NCBI GenBank assembly: GCA_902806575.1
Contig: CADCXD010000007.1
Location: 1,798,001-1,862,000, forward strand
Reading direction: 5' to 3'
DNA length: 64,000 nucleotides
DNA from: Jackrogersella multiformis
Lineage: Eukaryota; Ascomycota; Sordariomycetes; Xylariales; Hypoxylaceae
The translations under genes and the position numbers were made by a program. Below are positions 13,398 to 26,777 of the stretch, piece by piece (position 1 is the first letter of the stretch; every line of letters begins with the position of its first letter). Under the pieces are notes generated by a model, which saw only the letters and a program-made list of their open reading frames with translations, was not told where the DNA came from and did no database searches.

Positions 13398-15556
13398 ATT
13401 ATATCAACTTATTAAAATTAATTAACTTATTTTTTATTAATTAATTTAATTATAAATATTAAAAATTATAATATTATATTTATCTTTATTAAAAATTATA
13501 TTATTATTAATTATAATTTTTAACCTTATAATAATTTTCTTTTTTATTTATAATTAATTTCATTATTTTATAATGAATTATTTTTATCGTTAAATTAATT
13601 AAGTTTTTTATTAATTTTATTAAAACTTGAAATTTATTAATTTTAATTAATTAATATAATAAACCTTTAATTAATAAATTAATAATATTATTATAATATT
13701 TACGATTATATTAATTTTTTTCAATAAATATATATTTAATCTTTTTAAAGTTTATAAGTTTATTAATAATTCGTATATTTATCTAATAATTTATACGTTA
13801 ATATAAATAGCTTTATTTTAAGATAATAACTTTATTTTATTTTTATAATAGAATCTTTATTTTTATATTTTATGTTATTATTTTTAATATTTAATATGTT
13901 AAAAATGAAAATACCGTTTAAAAAAACGGTTAAACGCGATAACATTTAAAACTTATTATTTTTAAAAACGTATTTATTTATAATTTTAACCTTTTTAACG
14001 ATTATTTATTTTAATAAATAAATAAAATGTTGAATTATAAAATTATACGGTTATGAAAACCGTAAAAGTTATAAAACTTTACATTATAAGCATTAAAAAG
14101 GTAATATAATAAAATATAAAATAATTATTAAGTTTTATAAAATAATATAAATAACGATGGCTTTTTTTAATGTTTATAAGTTTTAATTTTAAATAAAATT
14201 ATTATTATTTAATTATAATATCATTAATGTATTTAAAAAACGATCAATTTAATTAACGATTAATAAAAAGCGTATAAACTTAAATATATAAAATAAAAAG
14301 CTTTTTAGTAAAGATTTTAATTAAATATATGTAAAAATTTACAAAAGTTTAAAAAAATTGATATTATTGAATTATTTATATTTTATTATATAAAAAATCC
14401 TTATTAATAATAAAAACTATATATTTATTACCTTTAAATTATTAAATAAAAATACTTTAATGAATATTTACCTTTTATTACGTTAAAAAATCGTTTAAAA
14501 ACTATAAGGAAATTCTTTTTTAATTTTATAACTAAAATTGAATTTTTTTATTAATTATTTATTACGTTTATATATGATAATAAAATAATTATAATATCGT
14601 TAAAAGATTTAAAAGTTTTTAATATTACGTTAATAATATTTAAAAATCCTTTAACTTTTATATAACGATTTATAAATTAAAAATTAAACCTTTTTAAAGA
14701 TTGATTAAAGTATTTATTAATAATATTAAAAAATAATATAAGAAATATTTTAATTAAAGTTTTATGATTTTAATAATATAATATTTTAATAATAACTTAA
14801 TTTTCACGAGGCTTTTCTTAATTATTTATTATTACACTAAAATAACTTTATAATTAAAATAAGTATAAAATTTTAATTTTAATTATTATATAACTTTTAC
14901 AAGAAATAATTAAACAATATAAATATAAATATTAGTAAAAAATGGCGATAAAAGTAAATTACGGGTTATAAAGTATTAAGTGTTATATTTACAGTATTTA
15001 AGTAAGCTAATTACCTTTAAAATAATATTTTTTAATATAAAACACTTATATTATTATAAAATATATATTATTAATTCACTTTTTTTAAATAATTTAATAA
15101 AGCCATTTATATTATTATAATAAATATTTTACTTTAATAAATGCGAATATAAGGTTAAAAAATTAAAAGGTAAGACGTAATTTTTAAAATGTTAACATAT
15201 CACGTTTTATTTTATAACTTAATTAAATTTAAGTTTATAAAGGTGCATTTAATATTATTTAATTACTTTTCTTAAGATTTATTTTAATATATAAATTATA
15301 TTACATGAAATAATATTTTAATAAAATTATTTAAGTTTAATATTTAATTATTAAAACTTTATTTTAATTAATTAAAAAGCCCCCCGTTAAAATTAAGTTA
15401 TTATTAAAATGTGTTATTATTAAAATAATAAAACTTTTTAATTAAATATTTATAATATATAATAATATAAAACTTATATTATTATTAATAAAATTATTTC
15501 TTAACTTTTTATTAATTCAGTTATTTAAATTTTAAATCAATAAATTAAAGATTTAA

Positions 15557-15724
15557 TGCGACCTTATAAGGGTCCTTATATTAAATAAAGATATATACCT
15601 TATACCTTAGATTAAATAGATAAGATAAGGATTTTTAATCCTTATCTTGTTTTTTGCCCGTTCTAAGATAACGAAGAAACCATTAATTTTACATATTAAA
15701 ACATACCTCATAAGGTCCGTACCA
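15557..15724 (+). repeat. Solo LTR of the Gypsy family (best preserved)
   Basis: 168 bp beginning TGCGACC and ending GTCCGTACCA, with canonical TG...CA ends. It keeps more C and G than any other copy (for example CTTATCTTGTTTTTTGCCCG), so it is the best guide to the ancestral LTR. It holds the 30-bp segment missing from the short copies. Confidence 0.8.
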
Positions 15725-18269
15725 AAATTATTATTATTATTAATATATTAAACGTAATAAAAAAATAAAAATTATAAATATTATTTAACTTAAAAGTATA
15801 TATTAATATAATAAGGTTTTTATATAAACATATTAAAAGAAAATATTAATTTAAAAAAATCCGAAAAAAAATTTCATTAAATTTTTAATATAAAAGTTAA
15901 TATATTATAAAAATTAAATATATAATAATAACAAATAATAAAAACTTGTTTGAAATATTATAAAATAAATTATTAAACTTCAAAATATTAATATATTAAA
16001 ATAAATTAAACTTTAAGTTATAATATTATGTATATATATATTATAAAATAAAAATAATATAAAAAATAACGTAATTTATTTATTTATATTTTTATTTAAA
16101 GTTTTAATAAAAGTTGAATTATAATATAAATAATACGAACTTTATCAAGGTATATATATAAAGCACGATATTATAATTCAATAATAATTAATTCAATAAT
16201 AATAATCTTATTTAAAATTAAAATTAATAAAAATAAAAAAAGGATATTACCGTTTATATTATTTTATAAAACTTTATAATTATTTCTTTTATTATATAAA
16301 CTATTTTAAAGCTTATAATTTAAAGTTTTATAACCTTTACGATCCACGTAACTTAACTTTATTTTTCATAAATTTAAGTCCTTATAACCGCATAAGTTTA
16401 TATATATATATATATTAATAAGATTTTAATTAATTATCAGTTTTTAAAAAGGAATAATTAAGCTTAATACTCTATTTTATAAAAGGGTTTTTTAAGAAAA
16501 ATTAAAGTAATTTATTCCAAAAGTTAAAAATTTAACTTAATTAATAAATAATATTATTTTTTATAAATTTTTCAATTATTTAATTTAAGTTTAAATATTA
16601 AAAACGACTTAACTTTTTTATTATTTATAAAAATTAAAACGTTATATTTATGTATATTATTAATATAAATTTATTTATTAAGTTATAAAAGTAATAAATT
16701 TAACCTTTTTTAGCTTTATATGTATTTTAATAAGTTTAAATAAGCGTTTAATTCTTTATTTTATTTCTATAAACAGTAAAAGGTAATTTAATAATTAAGG
16801 TTAATAAATAATTTTTTTTAAGTTTATGATTTTAAATAATTAAATATGAATAATTATAAAGTTTATATATTTATTAGTTTTTTAAAAATATTAAATTAAA
16901 ACAAGTTTTAAATAAAGTTTAACTTTAAACTTTAAATTTCTTTTACGATAAATATAGAAATTAAAATATATTTAAATTTATTAAATGATATTAAGTTATT
17001 ATTTAACGTTTTAACTTTTTTATAAAAAAAGTAACAATTTATTATTTAACTTATTTAATTATATATTTTATATTATAAGAAATAATATTAAAATATTAAG
17101 ATTTAATATATATATATTAATAAATTAAAATGAAGTATGAATATTTTAATAATATATTTAACATTATTTATTATTTTTAACAATAATTAATAATATACCT
17201 TTTATAAAATATCAATCTTTTAATATTTTAAATAATAAAATATTTATTAATTTATATTTTTTTAAATAATTATAATTTTATTAAAACCTTTTAAGTTATA
17301 TTTAAAATAATATTTTTAATTAACTTTATTTTAAATTTAATACGTTTATATTATCGGACGTTTAAATCCTTTTTTTAAATCGGTTTAATATATAAATAAA
17401 CTTAAAATTAACGATATTTATTTATTAATTTAATATAATAATATAAATAATGTTAAAAAAATTTATAATTAAAATAAAGGTTATTATTTTTAATTTAAAA
17501 AACTATTTAATTTTTTTGAATTAAAAAATATGTTTTTTAAATTAATTTAAATTAAAAGAAATTATTATAAAGGATTATAATAAGTATGTTTTAAGATTTT
17601 TCTCGAATCGATTATAAGTTTTTTAACATTAAATATATATTTAATTTTAGCTTTTTTAATATTATATTATATTTATTTATAACTAACAGCTTTCCTTTAT
17701 TTGATATAAAAAACTTAATAATTAAATAAATAATAATTTTATTAATGTTAGTTTTTATATTATTTAACGTTATAATAATTTTAATTTTATGTTAAATGTT
17801 TTTATGATTTAATATTAAAAGTAATATTTATATAATTATACTTTTCTTAATATAATATTTATATTTAAATAATAAAATAATTATAAATTCTTTATATTAA
17901 TTATATCGGTATATTCTTTTACTTAAGTTATATTAATTTTGTTAAATTACGAAAAAGTAATATTTAATAAAATCGATTATTTTATATTAAATGTTTTATT
18001 TTTAAAAATTATTAAGCTTCCGTTTATTTATATGTAATTAAAATAATATTTAATCGTTATAATAATCATATATTTTTTTACTTTTAATATTTAATATTTT
18101 TTATTTTAAATTATAACGTAATTACATTATCGTTTATTTTAAATAGAAATTTATTAATTATTTATTATAAAATTCTTTTTATAACGTTATATTTTAAACG
18201 TTATTATTTAATTAATGTATAATATATTATCATTTTATAACATTAAATTAAATTAATTTCTGTTATTTT

Positions 18270-18341
18270 AATATATTTTTTCATAATATTATTTATTTAA
18301 TTATTAATATATTTTTTCATAATATTATTTATTTAATTATT
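18270..18341. repeat. 36-bp perfect tandem duplication in AT-rich DNA
   Basis: Two adjacent units of 36 bp, each starting AATATATTTTTTCAT, occupy 18270-18305 and 18306-18341 with no visible difference. Such identity inside RIP-mutated DNA suggests duplication after the mutations were fixed. Confidence 0.8.
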
Positions 18342-18356
18342 AATATAATATTTAAA

Positions 18357-18516
18357 TAATATAAAACCTTATAAAAATATATATAATAAAATTAATGATT
18401 TCTTTATTTTCTTTAAATAAGTAAGAAATAAAATAAAAACTTTACGTTTTAATTTTCTTTATTTAAAATATAAAATATATTTTTTTATTTATATATAAGC
18501 TTTTATAACGATCGTA
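18357..18516 (-). repeat. 3' LTR of Gypsy copy 2
   Basis: 160-bp degraded copy of the family LTR, paired with 24771-24934. The inner edge continues into sequence matching copy 1 after 5249. Confidence 0.72.
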
Positions 18517-20383
18517 TTAAAATATCGAGGTATAAAAATCCTTATCGTTTTTAATAAATATTATTCTTAAAATTATAAACGATTTTTAATAAATTTATTA
18601 CGATATTATTTTATTAAACTTTTACTTTTAACCTTTTTTAACAATTTATAACTTTTTTTTTAATATTTTTTAATAAGTTATAAATTATTTTTATATCCAT
18701 AACTTTGTTATTTTAATATAATTTTAATCTCGTATATTAAATTATTTTTATTATTTTAATTTACGTCAATTAGTTTTAAAAACAATTTATCGATAACATA
18801 GGTCGTTTTTTTCAACATTAAGGAAAAGATATATTATTAAGATAATTAAATAAATAGAATGTCTTTTATAAATTTACCTGTTATTAAAAAAACTTTTTAA
18901 AAGATTATTCCGAAAAATAATATTCGTTATAAATTTATAAATAAACGTTTTATTTTATTACAAATTTTTAGATTATATATTTTTTATTATAATATTATTT
19001 TATTTTTATTATCATATAATTTATAATATATTTTTATATAAAACAAATATTTATATTAATTAAAACGTTTAAGATTAAAAGATTATTTATAAAACATACG
19101 TTCTAAAGGTTTTATTAAAAAAACGATGATAAATTAACTTAATTAAAATTAAAATTTTTGAAATAATAATAACAAATAACAATTTTTATAGTTTATTTTT
19201 TTTATTTAAAAAATTTATTTATTTAAAAATAATAAACGATAATTATAAATAAATAATTTTTAAATAATTTTTATAACTTTATTTAGAAATTAAATATAAA
19301 ATTTTAATCTTTTTTTAAAATTATTTTTTTAAAAAATCTTTAATTTATTAATATTAATTATGTTATAAAGATTACAACTTAATTTTTAATAAAATATTTT
19401 TTTAAACTTAAATAAAAAATTAATATTAAAACGTTATAAGTATCGTAATATTTTTTTATTATTTTTCAATTATTATATGGTTCCTTTAATATTTATTTTA
19501 AGAAGTTTAATGTAAAAGTTTATTACGATAATATGTATAAATAAAAAGTTTTTAAATTATATAAGTTGATAATTTTTTATTAACCTAATTTATAAGGTTT
19601 AATTTAATTAATAACCGGTATAATATTAAACATATTTTTTAATCAAATAAGATTTTTACTTAAAAGCGTATTTTTTTATATATAATTTTATTTAAAATAA
19701 TATATATTATTATTTATATTTTTTAATATTTTTTAAATTATTAAATAAGCAATATATAAGTAACGTTTATTATTACGAACGATATTATATAATAAATCAT
19801 TAATAATTTTAAATTGGTGATTAAATGATAAAAACTTTTTTATTAATTTATTAATAAAGTTTTTAATATTTATTATAATTATAAAAAGCTTTATATTTTT
19901 TTATATATTTATTTAAATTATTATTTAAAGGAATTATTTATTATAACTTTTACGATTATTTATACGTAATCGAGAATTATAGATTTATTTATTTTATTAA
20001 TGTTATAATTTATATTTTCCATATTTTAAAATATTTTTAAACGATTTAATATATCGGGTATAAAATTTAATCGTTTAAATAAATAGTAAATTTATATAAC
20101 GTAATACGATAAATATGTAAATTAATTAATCAATTATTAATAAATATAATCCGTAAAAAATATATTTAAAGTAATTTAATTTATGATTTTTTGATTACAA
20201 TATAATTTATTAAAATAATAATAATTATTAATTTAATAAACTTACCGGTAATTAAAAACAAAATAATAAAATAAAAACTCGCGATAATTTTTAATATTAT
20301 TCGTATATATTATTAAATGTAAGTTACGTAAGCGAGAGTTAATTCCTTAAAGTAATTAATTATAACTTTATATTCGAACCATA

Positions 20384-20430
20384 TTACGTAAGTGCCTTAC
20401 GGGAGTGCCTTATGTAATGCTTTACGTAAT
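20384..20430. repeat. 12-13-bp tandem repeat in a GC-richer insert of Gypsy copy 2
   Basis: Four head-to-tail units: TTACGTAAGTGCC, TTACGGGAGTGCC, TTATGTAATGCT and a partial TTACGTAAT. They lie in a roughly 180-bp stretch (about 20270-20450) with no counterpart in copy 1 and with much less C-to-T damage than its surroundings. Confidence 0.75.
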
Positions 20431-22511
20431 TATATACATTATAATAATAATAATTTAAAGCTTTTTTATCGTTTAAATAAAGGAAATTAATTTTAATTTT
20501 AATAAATTTTAATAAATTTTTATTTTAAATAAATATCGATTAAAAATATAATTAATTAAATTTATTAAGTAAAAATGGTTTTTTTAACGTTTATATAAAG
20601 TTATTTTTTAAATAAAAAACTATTATATTAAAATTTTATTTAAATCGTAATAATATAATATTTATTTATAATAAAAAACGTTTTAAAACGTTTTAAAGGA
20701 TATTAATTTAACGTTAATAAAATAATAATAAATTAATTAATAATATATTTATTTTAATGTTTTTCCTTTTTATAAAATAAGCCGTTTTACGCTTTTAAAA
20801 AGATTTTATAAATTAAACATAATACGATATAAACGATTAAAAAAGCCGGTTACGTTTAAATATTATTTAAAAGCTTTTAATTATTAAGGAAAGGTAAAAT
20901 TTTAAATTATAAATAAATGATTTTCGGTTATAAATATATTAAAGATGTTAATTTAAAAACTTAAAAACTTTACAAATAAATATTTTAAAAAAGATTTTTT
21001 TAAAAGTATAAAAATTCCTTTTTTATAAAAAGGTTGAATATTAATTTTAAGTAAATAAATTATTATTATAAAACGATTATAAAAGTTTTTATATATTAAA
21101 AATTAATAAAAAAGGTTATTATATTAATTATAATAATATAATATTTATTTTAAAAAAAGTAATATTTTTAAATTATGATAATAACAAATAATTATTTAAT
21201 ATAATAACTTGATTTAAATTTTATAAATTAATTATTACGCGTCTTTTGTAAATATTATAAACGATATATTATACGATAAATACTAAATAAACAAAAAGGT
21301 TAAATTTATTAACTCATTTTATACGATTTTATTCGTATAAAACGTTATACGTTTTATTTAAAAATTCTTTATTTTTTTTATTTAAATTTTTTAAAAAATT
21401 AAACATTAAATTTTACCATCTTTTTATAAATAAACTTTAATTTAATTATTTTTAAAAATACGTATAATTTTTTATTCTTTTTATAGTAATAAAAATTTAA
21501 TAAAATTTATAAATTATATAATAAACGTATTATTTTTAATATATATATATATATATATCGTTTAAAATAATACGTTTAAATAAATTTATAAGTTTTTTAA
21601 TTTTAAAGATAAAATATACGTTAAAGATTTTAAACTTTAACCTTTTTTTTAATAACGATTTTTAAAACGATATTAATAACTTTTATAATTTTAAATTATA
21701 ATAAATATAACATTTATTAATAAAATAAAATTTAATTCATTTAATACATTAATAATTAATTTTATAAAGCTCATTTTATATATTAAAAAATAGTATTAAT
21801 AATTATTATTATAATAATTAAAATTATAATAAATTTTACGTTTACATAAATATATAAGGATTTTAAATTTTTTTAATATAAGTTTTTAAAAAAAATAAAC
21901 ATTATAAACGTTATAACGGTTACATTATTTAACATATTATTATTTATTAAAAATTTAATAAAAAAGTTTACGATTAAAACTATGTTTATTATTAAAAAAA
22001 TTAACGTAATAATAATAATAATAATAACGGTTATAATAAAAATTTTAAACGTAAATAATTAAAAATTAATATAATATTTATTATTAATATTTTCCGTAAT
22101 TATTTTAACGTAAAAATCTTTTAAACATTTATAAACTTTTTTAAAATATTTTTAATTATAATTATACGTAAAGCTTTTACGTTTATAATAACATTTATAA
22201 TTATATTATATATTATTATAAAATAAAAATTATAATTAATTAATAAAGACTTATAATTTATAAGTATATAAATATTTTATTTAAAGATAATTATTATTTT
22301 TTATTTATTTATTACTTTTCGAATATATATAATTATAAATTTATATTTTAAAAATTATTTTAAAATTATTTAATTTTTATAATAAATATTAACTTTATAT
22401 AATTTAATTAAATTATTATCGATTAATAAATTAAATTGTTTTTATTTTATCGTTTTTATTAATTTTTAAAACGTAAAAAATAAACGTAATTTATTAAATA
22501 ATTTTTATTTT

Positions 22512-23128
22512 TATTATTAATAAGTTAAAATAAAGCTTTTAAAATAGTTATTTTTTTAAAAAATAAAAACGAAGTTAATATTTCGAAGAAACATTAATAA
22601 GTATAAAGTATAGGTTATTTTTAATATACGAGTTATTACTTTAAGTATAAATTATATCATTATAACTTTTAATAATTTTTTTTTAAAAAAACTAACGTTT
22701 TTATTAATTATAAGTTATTATTTTATTAAATTAATTTTTAACGTTTAATAAATATATTAAATATATTTATATCGTTTTTTATCGTTATTATCGTTATTAA
22801 TTAAAACGCCGTTATTATCGATTAATAACGTGTTTTCGTAAACGAAGCGTAAATCATCGAAATCGTTAAACGTTCGCGTTTTAATTATAAGTTAAAGCTT
22901 TAATAATATAAGTGTTAATAGTTTAATTAATATTATTATCGGTCTTTTTATAATAAGCGTATATTATGTATTAATAAGTTAAAATAAAGGTTTTAAAATA
23001 ATTATTTTTCTTAAAAATAAAAGCGGAGTTAATATCTCGAAAAAAAGCTAATAAGTATAAAGTACAGGCCATTCTTAACGCACGAGCCACCACCTTAAAC
23101 ATAAACCATATAATTATAACTTTTAATA
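22512..23128 (-). mobile_element. TRIM-like non-autonomous LTR element nested in Gypsy copy 2
   Basis: Two direct repeats of about 162 bp (22512-22674 and 22967-23128) enclose only about 290 bp of non-coding DNA. Read on the minus strand, the LTR runs from TGTTAAAAG (mutated to TATTAAAAG) to TTAATACA, the canonical TG...CA layout. Gypsy copy 1 is uninterrupted at the matching point (about 9370), which shows this is an insertion. The right LTR and the interior keep many CpG, CpC and GpC sites that neighbouring DNA has lost. The size fits terminal-repeat retrotransposons in miniature, which depend on proteins from another element. Confidence 0.75.
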
Positions 23129-24770
23129 ATTTATTTTTTATTCAATTCTTTAATATATTTTTATTGGTTTTTAATAATATATTTAAATTAACGTATATTT
23201 TAATATTTTTATTTATTAATTAAAAATATACCTTAATATATAAATATATATAATTAAATAAAAATAAATTATTTAAAAAGTTAACGTTAAAAGTTATTTT
23301 TACTCATAAAAATTATATATTTTCCCAGTTTTTTTACGTTTATTTTTAAGGTTTTTTTATTTTTTAAGGTATTTAATAAATATTTTATTTACTATTTTTA
23401 TAAGTATAAATATATTAAAATATTTTATTTTAAATCGATAAGATTATTTAATAATAATCGTAAGTTTAACAGTTAAGATTTATTATAAACGATATTTTAA
23501 TAATTTTTAAAGTAAAATTAAGGATATATTTACGTTTATATTATTATTTTATTTATATAAATGAAATTTTTTAATAATATTTATAAATTATAATAATATG
23601 AAACGTAATATTAATATAATTAACCTTAATGTTTAATTTTAAATTATTTAAGAAATTATTTATAAATAATATAAAAAACGTTTTATTTTATTTATTTAAT
23701 ATATATTTTATTATAATTCTTATCGCAATTAAAATTAACATTTTAACTTTAATTATATTTTTTATCTTTTTATTAATTTATTAATTATTATTTTAACGAT
23801 CGCTTTAGCAATTATTACGGTTAATGTATTTATAATCTTTATTTTAACGTTTATTTTTTGAATTATGTCGTTAATCGTTTCGTTAATTACTTTTACGATT
23901 ACTTTAACAGTCTCGATTATTACTTTAATAATTTCAATTATTATTTTTATAATTTTAATTATTATATAAACAATATTAATTAAAGTTTTATTAATTATTA
24001 TAAAAATATATTAATATATAATATCTTTTTTATTATTAATTAAAATTTAAAAATTTAAAAGATTTTAACTTTATATAAAATTTAAAAAAATTTAAAATTT
24101 TTAAAAATATATTGATCTTAATTTTTTAATCTTATTATTTTATAAATATATACGTTTAAAATCTTTTTTTAATATATATGTAAATAATATTATTCCCTTT
24201 AATTAATTTTATAACGTTTAATATAATAAATATAAATAAAATAAACGTTATACTTAAGTTTAAACGGAACCGTTCCTTTAAATATTCAAATATTTCATTT
24301 AATTTAACGATTTATTTATTTTTACGTTAAATAAAATAGAGTTAATTATTTTAAATTAATACGTATAAAACCTTTTATAAATTCCATATTTTAAAGTTTT
24401 CAAAAATTTGTAAAATTAATACGAAGATATAATAAGTAATAAAAAAATCGTATGATAATAACGAAAAACTTTTATAAATATACGATTTTTATTTTAAATT
24501 TAAATAAATTTAAATTAAAAAATTATATAACGTAAATATAACGTTAAAAATTAATACAAAATATAAAAAACTACTTAACCTAAATAAATTACATATTAAG
24601 GCTTTATAAAATTTATAATTAGGTAATAATTATAAATGAAATAATAATTTAAATTTTTTGCGTTTAAAAAATTAATAAAAATATATTATACGTTTAAAAT
24701 ATAAATAATAATAATATAAATTAATATAATCAATTTTTAATTAAAAAGAAACTTATATTAAATATTAATT

Positions 24771-24934
24771 TAATATAAACCTTATAAAAATATATAAAAT
24801 ATATAAGATTAATGATTTTTCCGTTCTTTTTAATCGGGTAAAAAATGAAATAAAAACCTTTAAATCTTTATTTTATTTATTTAAAATATAAAATACATAT
24901 TTTTATTTATATATAAGCCTTTATAAAGATCGCA
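24771..24934 (-). repeat. 5' LTR of Gypsy copy 2
   Basis: 164 bp, less damaged than its partner; it ends in GATCGCA, where the 5' partner shows GATCGTA. Similarity to copy 1 stops at 24934. Confidence 0.74.
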
Positions 24935-25486
24935 TTATAAATTTAAATACGATTAAGAAATTTAAAACTTTTATAATATTTTTTAAAATAAATAATTTAA
25001 GTCGTATAATAACGTTTTAATTATACGATTTTTTTTTTTGGAAGTTTAATAAATATATACTTATGAATAATAAAGTTTATATATATATTTTATAAAAAAC
25101 TTTTAATTTTATTTATTTATTTAAAATATCATTAAAATTAACGTAACGATATAAACGTTTATATTTTTAAACTTTATAATAACTTATATCTTTACGATAT
25201 AATTATATAAATATATAATGAAAAATATATAACTTTAATATAAATATACTTTAAAAATATTAAGCTTTAATCTTTTTAAATAAACCGATATTATTTTTTA
25301 TTAAAAAGTTTTATATTAATATTATATAAAGCCAATATAAATTATGTTAAATAAAATTATTAATATTAAATAATAAAATAAAATATATTATAATAAAACG
25401 TATTATAATTAGAAATATTATTATATATATTAATAAATAATAATTTACGATTAAAAAGATACGATTTAAAATATTAATTATAAAAC

Positions 25487-25654
25487 TAGTACGTACTTTA
25501 TAAGGTATGTTTTAATATGTAAACTTAATGGTTTCTCCGTTGTTTTAAAACGAGCGAGAAATAAGATAAAGATTAAAAGTATTTATTTAATTTATTTAAT
25601 TTAAAGTATAAGGTACATATTTCCATTTAATGTAAGGACCTTTATAAAGTCGCA
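25487..25654 (-). repeat. Solo LTR of the Gypsy family (long form)
   Basis: 168 bp, opposite orientation to 15557. The start TG is mutated to TA and the end GCGA/TGC is preserved on the complement. It carries the 30-bp segment and no internal sequence. Confidence 0.77.
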
Positions 25655-26617
25655 TTAAAAACTATATATAACTTTTTTATTATTTTTAATATTAACGAAT
25701 ATAAATAATTTTAATATCGCTTTTAAATACGTTATAATTAATATTAAACGTTAATAAATAAATGCGTTTATTTTTATTATATAACTTATTATAATAAAAT
25801 AAAATAAAATTTTATATTATAATAAAAATTTTAATAAAGTTATTATTATATTAAATAATAATAATGATAATTAAAATTTAATAAATATAACTTTTCGTTT
25901 ATCGTATAATATATAATATATCGTTATTAACGATATATATAAAATCGATAACTTTTAAAGTTATTTAAACGGATATTTTTTTACCGTTAATATACTTACC
26001 TTTTTTTACTTTTATATTTTTATAATATATAACGTAATAATTTAAAAAAAAAATTAAATCTTATCTATATTTATAATAATTTTTTAAAGCTTTTTATATT
26101 AATATTATTATAATATTAAAGGAATTATTAAAGATTATAACCACGTGGTTTAAGGTTAATATAATAACTTACACGTTATAAATAACTTTATTTTATATTA
26201 ATAATTTCGTTTTATTTTTTACCGAATATAATTATTTTTAACTTTTATTTTTAACCATTTAATATTTAATATATAATTATACTTTAGTTTTATTATTTTA
26301 TAATAAATTATTTTACCTTTAAGTTAATTAATTTTAATATATTAATAAAATATAATTTTAATTAATAAATTATTAAACTTTAAACCACTTATTATAATAC
26401 TTACGATTATACGAAATTATTTTTATTATATATATTTAATTGTTTTCGTTTTTTCGTTTTTTTATTATTTATTAATTTTATTTAATATTAATGGAATTTA
26501 ATTATATTATTATTTTTATATAATATTATAATATATATACGAATGTTATTTTAATAGAATTAAGCTTTTAGTATCGATTAAGCTTTTTTATAATATTAAA
26601 CCTTAATAATTATTAAA

Positions 26618-26777
26618 CATTATATAATTAAAATAAAAGTAAAAAAATAATTATATTTAATTAAAAATAAAGTAAAGTTATTGTTATAAAATAAAGCTAT
26701 TAAGTATAAAATATAAGGTACTTATAATCTATAAGCCATTATATTAAGCTTAAATCACATACTTACATTTTTTAATA
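26618..26777 (-). repeat. LTR copy of the TRIM family, with inner sequence attached
   Basis: About 160 bp matching the LTR of the nested element at 22512. The DNA just after it (ACTAACGTTTTTATTAATTA) also matches the inner edge of that element, so this LTR belongs to a larger insertion and is not a solo copy. Confidence 0.68.

Larger units (their letters stand above)
11896..18356. other. AT-rich stretch between the two Gypsy copies
   Basis: Holds solo LTRs at 13265-13397 and 15557-15724 and a 36-bp tandem duplication at 18270-18341. Sequence around 13510-13720 resembles 26240-26420, so it is probably part of another dispersed, decayed repeat. No coding potential is visible. Confidence 0.55.
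18357..24934 (-). mobile_element. Ty3/Gypsy-type LTR retrotransposon, copy 2 (RIP-inactivated, rearranged)
   Basis: A 6.6-kb element with LTRs at 18357-18516 and 24771-24934, in the same orientation as copy 1 and alignable over most of its length (for example 20515-20640 with 7140-7260, and 22040-22270 with 8880-9060). It differs by four large changes. About 170 bp that include the reverse-transcriptase box are missing near 21055. About 0.6 kb is missing near 24270, corresponding to 10590-11290 of copy 1. A short GC-richer insert lies at about 20270-20450. A 0.6-kb TRIM-like element is nested at 22512-23128. It is inactive. The flanking pentamers TTAAA and TTATA do not match exactly, so a target duplication is not proven. 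Confidence 0.8.
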
